The notes below the pieces were generated by a model that saw only the letters and a program-made list of their open reading frames with translations, ran no database searches and was not told the origin of the DNA. A DNA stretch of 64,000 nucleotides from Botryotinia globosa (lineage: Eukaryota; Ascomycota; Leotiomycetes; Helotiales; Sclerotiniaceae), in contig RCSZ01000004.1 of assembly GCA_014898425.1 (NCBI GenBank), positions 1,984,001 to 2,048,000 on the forward strand. Direction: 5' to 3'. A program made the position numbers and the translations under genes. This document shows positions 57,201 to 64,000 of the stretch, in pieces; the stretch's first letter is position 1, and every line of letters begins with the position of its first letter.

Positions 57201-58547
57201 GACAAAGGTTCGCTAGACTTCTCGCACACTCGTATGGAAAGTTCTACCGCGAAGAAATCAACATTGTGTTTATCGCAAACATGTGAATTGGGCATCAAAA
57301 TGCTGATGATACCAAAACATTAGCCTGATCGAAATACGCTCGGGGGATAGACTAGCAACCAATTGAACCATCGCGATGTCTGCTGTCGAATAGAAGAATG
57401 TCGGGCTGCATCGCCATAACATTTCGGATGTTTTGCGTGCAGAAATTCAAAGGGTGGGAGAGAATAGTTTGAATTGCGCCCCCATCCTGCGATGATCATT
57501 CGATTTCGCGATTTGTGGTGTCGAATTATAGTCTTCTCCAGCTATTCTCAGCGCGTAGGTGTGGCTCTTATGCTGTGATGGCCTCGGGAATGTGATGAAG
57601 CCACAACTTCGTGATACAACAGGCTTCAGCGACTTGAAAAACTTGTTTTCTTCTTCAAATGTCCACTCCACGTCCAAGAGATTCAGATGTTATTTGAATG
57701 GAAAAGTAAGTAAGTAACCTTAGACCTCGGTGCGCTGATGTGATAAGGGCAGCGATAAGCAAGAGGTTTTGGCCCCCCTGTCAGCTTACCACTCCCACCT
57801 TCTGAAAAATCCTTCCACTGCCTATTATAGGAGGTAAACCTCCCGAATCCATCTCATTATGTGTTTGTATGTGACACATAATGTTCATTGGAATTACGAT
57901 TGGTCGAGTGTACTCTGAGATTGTAGTGGTAGAGGGGATGAGGAGGTAGTCGTCTACCTATCCATTATTGAACTCGCTGCAAGGCTACAACGGCGTCTAG
58001 ACCACACGAGATCTTCAAACAGTGAATAATAACTGTTATATATCATCATGAAACTCCTTCACAAACTATTAATGGTTACAGAATCGCGCAATCCTATGCT
58101 GCGCCACCATTATTAAGTTTGAAACTCCTATTTCTGACTGTAGCTATTTATCGCTCGCAGCCCCCATTTATCCTAGTTGAGATACATGGAATGGCATCCT
58201 TCCGGGCAGATTGCTCTTCAGTGGAAGCTTCATATAGATTTGTATAGGAATGTCTTCATGTCTGTCATCAAATCTTGACTCTGTGCCACACAGGTTGTCA
58301 GCGGCGTGGATTATACCCCGCCTCAGCTAATTATCTCCCTAGATGCGAAATGAGTGATTTCGTAAGATCCTGTCCATTCGAATTCCCATCATCATTTTAC
58401 TTGGGAGCTTAAGGTGAGAGTTGTCGCACAAAGAAGAATTGCTCACCCATCTTGTACCTACGTTTTTTTCCTTTTGGCCAACGATTTTACGAAATTTCGA
58501 TGCAGTCAGATTCTTAATGATTGATGATAGATACTTGAGCTAGGAAA
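54275..58547. other. 4.3 kb gene-poor region
   Basis: No confident gene. A minus-strand ORF 56354-55878 (158 aa) is listed separately; another at 57677-57447 (76 aa, MDVEWTFEEENKFFKSLKPV) is unsupported. Text composition is moderate and not strongly AT-rich, so this is not simply RIP-degraded DNA. Old gene or module remnants are possible but not shown. Confidence 0.45.
55878..56354 (-). CDS. Hypothetical ORF, weak support
   Basis: A single frame of 158 codons from an ATG at 56354. The N-terminus (MLVGSVVVDALLVDIIAFSH) is hydrophobic, and the C-terminus is very basic (RRREIKLRRSRASQ). QLYFQRLITEFLHSIHSNYA is the most protein-like section. No domain recognised and no neighbour linkage. It may be chance or a decayed gene. 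Confidence 0.25.
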   Translation of the reverse strand: MLVGSVVVDALLVDIIAFSHVKLSRGLGFKCPYQSLTLDVQSYYLISLLEFPGIEVLLSEHNEHIQYQKFTSVYPLQLYFQRLITEFLHSIHSNYAPQLFRPITLMHELAARAATNSLTTIPRAKNLLAKLFALIRRREIKLRRSRASQWQEAHITNK

Positions 58548-61500
58548 ATGTTGCGTGATCGTGAGGAGGAAACTTCACAATTTCCTGAACTATTAAGAGG
58601 CCATTTTGATGAAATCCGATTGAGAGAAATACCGCCGACTCCCATAGAATCAAGTTTCGATGTCGAAAGGATACCGAGGACGAGAGCAAATTCGGCTGTT
58701 TCAGATGTTTCAGAGGTCTCAGCAGTATCGGCGGCGGAATCTGAACATCTGATGAAGGTCGATCTACCATCGCGAAGCGTTTCCAAAACTCGAGCACGGA
58801 GTCATTCAAATGAATCAAGATACTCAATCTTCCCTGTTGATGTACCAAGACGCAAGTCAACTGCATCTACTAAGACACCAAGAACATCCAGAGCAAGAGC
58901 TGCTTCTGAGGCTGCTTCAGAATGGTCGACTACGCTTGATGTACCGGTCCGCTCTGAGACCCGGGAATCAAGAGCCGACAGAGTTTCTAGAGCTTCAAGG
59001 GCTTCGAGTTCTAGCTCGAACTCAAGGTCGAGATCGCGTTCAAGGTCACCTCCTAGATCGCCCTCCAGATCGAGGGGAAACTCCAATGCAGATTCTGTGA
59101 ACACGATTAGTCTTGAAGTTCCCGCGAGATCGGGTACCATTTCTTCAAGACCTAGGGGGATTTCTAATTCGGAATCTATGATTTCCACACAGTCATCAAT
59201 AAGTCAAGATTGGGGAGATCATAGAAGTCTTTTAACGACCCAGAATCCACCACCTGCTGTTCCTCAAAGTGATCTGATGGCCCAATTCGAAAACTTTGTA
59301 GAGTAAGAAAACTTTGTTCATTTGAGAAAAAGAAACAACTAATGACGAACTTTAGTGCTATTGATGAAGTACCCACGAGAAGTATAACGCTGAAGCGAGT
59401 TGTAGCACCCGCAAAGAAGAAAGTCAAATGGATGCAATTGAAAAAACTTCTCCGAAACCCTCTGCGAAAAGAGTCGAATATATTCAATGAGAAGACAAAG
59501 AATTCTGATGGAGCTAAAGTTCAACAATGGAAAAGTCGATGTTCCATTGCGGCAATGTTCATGGGTGTTGTGCTTGCCGCATATGTAATTTTTATCATCT
59601 GGGCATCGCAAAGATCGACTGATGGCATGAGTATTGGGACGATAGTTGAAGGAAGTTGCTCGACGGTTAGCGCAACAAACCTTGGCTTGCACGTACTCAT
59701 TAATGTAATGGGCACAATTGTGTCCATTGCAAGCGCTTGTGCGCTCTATTTTTTGAGTTCTCCAACGCGAAACGAAATAGATGAAGCCCATGCAAAAGGA
59801 AATAGCCTTGAAATTGGAGTGTTGAGTTTACGAAACTTGAAGAGTTTCAAGAAGAAGATCTTATTTGGGCTACTAATAATCTCTTCTTTGCCTATTCATT
59901 TCCTGTTAGTATATGCATACATGATTACACTGTTCATACCACGTTGCTAACAACAGTAGTGCAAATTCCTCGGTATTCGAATCCGACGTGAAGGTGAATT
60001 ATGATGTGGTAGTAGTTAGTCCGGAATTTCTAGCCCAGTCCTCGGTCGACTGTTTGCAGGATGTCGCGGCAACTTGCATGGAGATCGATGGCCACCCCAG
60101 ATCATGTGAAACCCATCCCCTCAACTTCACCACTTCTCAGGAATCATCAGACTTGTGCAATACCTCCACAGTCCTACATGAACGCGCAAGCCAAAATAAG
60201 CTTCAGCGCCTCAACAAAACGGAATGTCTCACGGCTTACTCAACCCCCTCGAATCCAGCTTCAAATTTTGGAAACCTATTGGTTGTGACGCAAAAGCAAC
60301 CACTATTTACCAATAACACCGTCCTCCTTGCATTTCATCACATGTCTTATTCATCTGTTCTCAGTAGTCATGGATGGACCTGTGGACCGGACGACCCTTT
60401 ACCCGGACAGAATACATGCGATATTCCCAATCTCATCCTCAATGCCGACATTTGGACACTGGGACCTTCAATGCTTCCAATCACCACTAACTCCACCTCG
60501 CTTGCATCGTATGAAAGATGGAACATCGATCATTGCCTTGTCGAAACCTTGCCAGTCCAGCCTATGTGCAAGTTACAGTACAATCGCTTAATAATACTAT
60601 GTATCATCATCGCATTAGCAGTGAAATTCATCTGCATTCTGTTCATAGCTATTACCATGACCAAGCCAGTAATCTCGACGGTCAAAGATGCTGTTACTTC
60701 ATTCCAAGACCGTACAGATATGGTGACATCAAATAGAAATTTCATTCATCGCAATTCGGCATGGAAATCCAAGGATGGTCTATTGATTCTAGAACCAGAG
60801 GTAGAAGGAAGGCCTAGAAACTTGCGATGGTTCCATGGAGCGAGCTTGCCGTTGTGGGCCACTACTTTGTTCTTGTAGGTATCCCCATACATTTCTCGGA
60901 GAACTATCTAACCAATTCGCAGAGGCGCCGTGCTCCTAGCTATCCCTCTTGTTCTTCTCACCACCGCCACTGTCCCCATCCCTCGTCCTTACTCTATCGG
61001 TCTCGGACGCTACTCGCCTCTGGCAATAATAAACATTTTTTCCTGGTCTAGCAAATCCTTCGTTCCCCTCCCCGAAATAACAAACACCCAACTCTTCCCA
61101 ACCGTTCTCCTCGCCAATCTTCCTCAATTGGCAATTTCTATTCTACTTTCTCTTTTCGCACAAGTATACACTCGTATGCTATCTGCAAATACATTTTCGT
61201 GTCTCACAAACCCTTCTCCCAGCTTAAAGTCCCGGAAAATCATGGGGTTTTCATGCGCATATCTATATATCTCCGCGCAAGCAGTTTTGGTAACGGTTCT
61301 TCATTTCCTCGCGTCTCAGGCGTTGTTCGTACATCATGTTGAAATTGTGGGGAGTGACGGATTGAAAGAGCCATTGGAGTATTTGGATTTAGGTTACAGT
61401 CCTCTGGGTATTTTGATATCTGTGGTGTTTGGTGGCGTAATGCTTGGGACTTTGATGGCAAGTGGTTTATGGCGGTTGAGTGGGGGGCAATTGGTCGGAA

Positions 61501-61604
61501 GTGGAAGTATGGAGATAGCAACTGCTTGTAAAAAAATAAATGGGGAAGAAATGGAAAAATGGAAAAAAGGGACTTGGGATTTACGATGGAGGTTTTTGTA
61601 TTAA
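58548..61604 (+). CDS. DUF6536-type multi-pass membrane protein with Ser/Arg-rich N-terminus
   Basis: Exons 58548-59302, 59356-59904, 59960-60874 and 60923-61604 join to 2901 nt (966 aa) over three short introns (53, 55 and 48 bp). An in-frame TGA lies just upstream of the ATG. Residues 1-250 are disordered and Ser/Arg-rich with RSRSRSRSPPRSPSRS-like runs. The DUF6536 domain follows at about 310-470: SRCSIAAMFMGVVLAAYVIF, STDGMSIGTIVEGSCSTV, TNLGLHVLINVMGTIVSIAS, LSSPTRNEIDEAHAKG, and, across a splice, IPIHFLANSSVF then YDVVVVSPEFL. A Cys-rich region with many N-x-S/T sequons lies at about 470-635, likely luminal or extracellular, then more membrane spans near 643-666, 740-757, 790-812, 846-870 and 900-922. 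The function of this fungal family is unknown. Confidence 0.88.
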
Positions 61605-62936
61605 AAATGGACGGGGTGGGGTGCACGACTGTATTGGTTCTACGACGTGGTATGTGACGCTTTGTATTTGATGATATCAATATGTATATATCTCCCATTC
61701 TTATATATAGCTTTTGTTGATATTCACTCTGTCGTATGGCACTATCTGTATCCTAGGTTAACTCATTTCGGTCCATGATCGTGAAATTGTCTTCAATGCT
61801 TGACAATAAGAATAGACTCCATATTATCTGCAGTCTACTGCCCCTATAATGATCGAATAATTCTGTTTAGGCTTTTGAATCGCGTTTATATAGCTGGCGA
61901 GTATTCTCTCATGCTTTGCATAGAACGGCAACGGAGTGACTTTCCTCTCAAAGTTGTCAGTAAAATTCATGATGCTGAAATTCCATCATCTCGATTCAAA
62001 CGAGCATATCATATGGCCAGCTTGCCAGCGCAGATATATGATTAGACAACTTATTAGTATTATGTGAGTATAGTTTCCAGGAGAATCCCACCAAAATAAT
62101 AACGTCGAGTAGTGCGTGTTCTCTACTCTAGCCCCCGCCCCCAATTACTTGGACAGCACCCAATGAGAGAGTCGCAGTAATGTCAAAACAAAATAGCATA
62201 TATAGCTCAAGCAATATCACAAAGGCTTTAGCAATTAGCCATATATGTAAAAAGAGAGAATAAATAAATCCCTCATTTTCGAAAATCACGCTGGTCGCAA
62301 GGCCAAAGCGGCAAAAAGTATTATCAAAGTAACGTGATCATTTGTCTCATTAGCATAAGAGTCAGACTGTAATAGGACCCGGACTTCTGGCGAATCACGA
62401 GATGGAAGACATGCTATGGGCGAGACAATAGGATTTGACAGCCTCTCGTATTTTGCATTTCCAGTGCCACGGTGGTTTGAGAGGGGTTGATGACTATTCG
62501 AACGCAGATCATATACTCGGTTTCTTAGGTCTCGTTCGGATCGATCTGTTTTTGGACATTAGACTAATATATTAGCCCAATATAGTGTTTACCGAATGTA
62601 ATATTGAACTCAATATATATTAGATTAGATTAAATCTAATATATAATTGAAATATTTTGAAATGAATATAATAATAGATTTAATAAAATATTGAATTTAA
62701 TAATATTAAAATAATAAATACAATAATTTTTCTCAACTTTTCTTATACAATAACTAACAACAGCTTTTGAGATCTAATTGAATCAATATATTTAAGAAAA
62801 AGTATTATCTTCTTTATTTTCAATTCAATTTCTTTATTTTTAACTCAACTTTATACATCTCAATATTACCCTAAATATATTAGTTTCATTCAAATATCAA
62901 TATTTCCAATCCCTTACTATTTTATTATTATTAGAG
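61605..62936. other. Intergenic to AT-rich transition
   Basis: No supported gene. From about 62560 the composition falls to extreme AT with TTAGATTAGATTAAATCTAA-like palindromic text (62620-62640), marking entry into the repeat region at the right edge. Confidence 0.5.
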
Positions 62937-64000
62937 ATGTCACGGCGCCAACTACGTTGCCTTCGTGCCTCAGGCACGAACCCTTAGCGTGCCCTTAGTG
63001 TGCCCTACTTCCTATAATAGGGCCTCAACCTTTCATAGCACTTAGAACCCTTATGATACAATATAAGTCTTTACCCGTACCTTGACAATTTGTACTATCT
63101 ATTTAGAAGTTATTATAACTTCATTTTAAAAACACTTATTCAAATTGTACTTTGATCACCCCAACCACCCTGATTCCATCGAAGTTATAATCTAATCGTA
63201 TTAATTAAATTTATTGTTGATTTATTGTAGATAACTTTGCTATTTTTTAGTAAAGTTATTTGATTGTGTTAAAATATATTTATGTTGATTTACTATTGAG
63301 AATTCTATAAGGACGTTTTGTAGTTACAAAAGCATTTTAGAGATGGTTGATCAAGTGGCTGTATTTAATCTGTTTTTACAATTCCTTTTTTTGAATTACA
63401 CCATCAATTTTATCGAAGCTAATATTTCTTTATTTACAGATTTATTCCACAATCCGAATATTATATATTTTGTAGCTGCTTAAGCTATATTTACTTCAAT
63501 CGAAACAATCACAACTTCATTATAAGAATAAGTTGTTGTAGTATATACCCAAACCAACAAAACTCAATTACAAATTGCTGAATTGCAAGATACAATTGAG
63601 ATATTAAAGATTGCTATTTATAATAATCTAGGAGTTCCGCTCCACCGAAGATATTTTACTTCCCCTGAGAAGTTCAATGATGATAAACAAAATATTGTAA
63701 AGTGTTAGGATTAGTATATAATATTCCGTAATGTAGTTAATCGTTATTTAACCGCAGATTATGAGAATAAATCAGAATTCCAACGGATTATATTCCTTGT
63801 TAGTTTATTTTTTAGCTCGGTTTACACAAACAACCAAATACACTTCAACACAATCACAGATAACCCATGCAACTCCAATCTCTGGTTTTTTAGATAGCAT
63901 ATTATAGTAAGTATCTGGGATGAGTTAAACAAACAATATCAAACCCTTAATCTTTTACAAAAGGCCTCTATAGATTATAACAAATACAAAATAAGGAAGA
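62937..64000 (+). mobile_element. Degenerate LTR retrotransposon 5' end with gag-like frame (truncated by window)
   Basis: TGTCACGGCGCC at 62937 looks like an LTR start and is followed by a short GC-balanced patch, then AT-rich leader. From about 63570 to the window end a plus-strand frame reads like the gag of a fungal Ty3/gypsy-type element (ITQIAELQD-like helix, then TSPEKFNDD, then IFRNVVNRYLTADYEN), interrupted by several TAG and TAA codons. Loss of coding capacity with high AT content is what repeat-induced point mutation produces. The 3' LTR and pol would lie beyond the window. The element class is an inference from the gag-like text only. Confidence 0.5.

Overview
The window reads as nuclear DNA of a filamentous ascomycete, most likely a Leotiomycete close to Botrytis or Sclerotinia (Helotiales). 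The evidence is 45-300 bp GT-AG introns with CTAAC-like branch points, moderate GC, long spacers, fungus-only gene families, and an AT-rich, probably RIP-mutated retroelement at the right end. The genus is an inference. All exon structures were derived by hand from splice signals and reading frame; those described as joined give a total length divisible by three.

Layout. 0.1-2.0 kb: mitochondrial chaperonin HSP60 (-), with candidate heat-shock and stress elements upstream. 5.6-18.4 kb: five minus-strand genes for likely nuclear proteins. Four of them (10.6, 12.7, 14.6, 17.1 kb) share a small Myb-like helical domain, each cut by a phase-0 intron at the same place, so they form a tandem family. 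20-24.4 kb: a decaying area with a BTB pseudogene, an intact BTB-like gene, a copia-type remnant, an unassigned pair of 3' exons and a short BTB-like ORF. 25.0 kb: RNase H protein. 28.5-29.7 kb: inositol-pentakisphosphate 2-kinase. 32.3-34.3 kb: ERMES subunit Mdm34. Large mini- and microsatellites flank Mdm34 on both sides.

37.2-41.6 kb is a compact housekeeping block: YEATS protein Yaf9 (-) and Coq11-like (+) are divergent, Coq11-like and SYF2 (-) are convergent, and SYF2 is divergent from a conserved-looking, probably mitochondrial protein (+).

43.9-54.3 kb holds the most novel signal: a two-gene, head-to-head module present twice in tandem. Each copy has a DUF6590-type gene on the minus strand and a coiled-coil gene on the plus strand. 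The DUF6590 copies share two intron positions and phases; the coiled-coil copies share a C-terminal W-x-L-x-K motif. A DUF6536-type multi-pass membrane protein with a long Ser/Arg-rich N-terminus follows at 58.5-61.6 kb. The last kilobase is a degenerate LTR-retrotransposon start with a gag-like frame broken by TAG codons.

No tRNA, rRNA, CRISPR array or bacterial-type element was seen.
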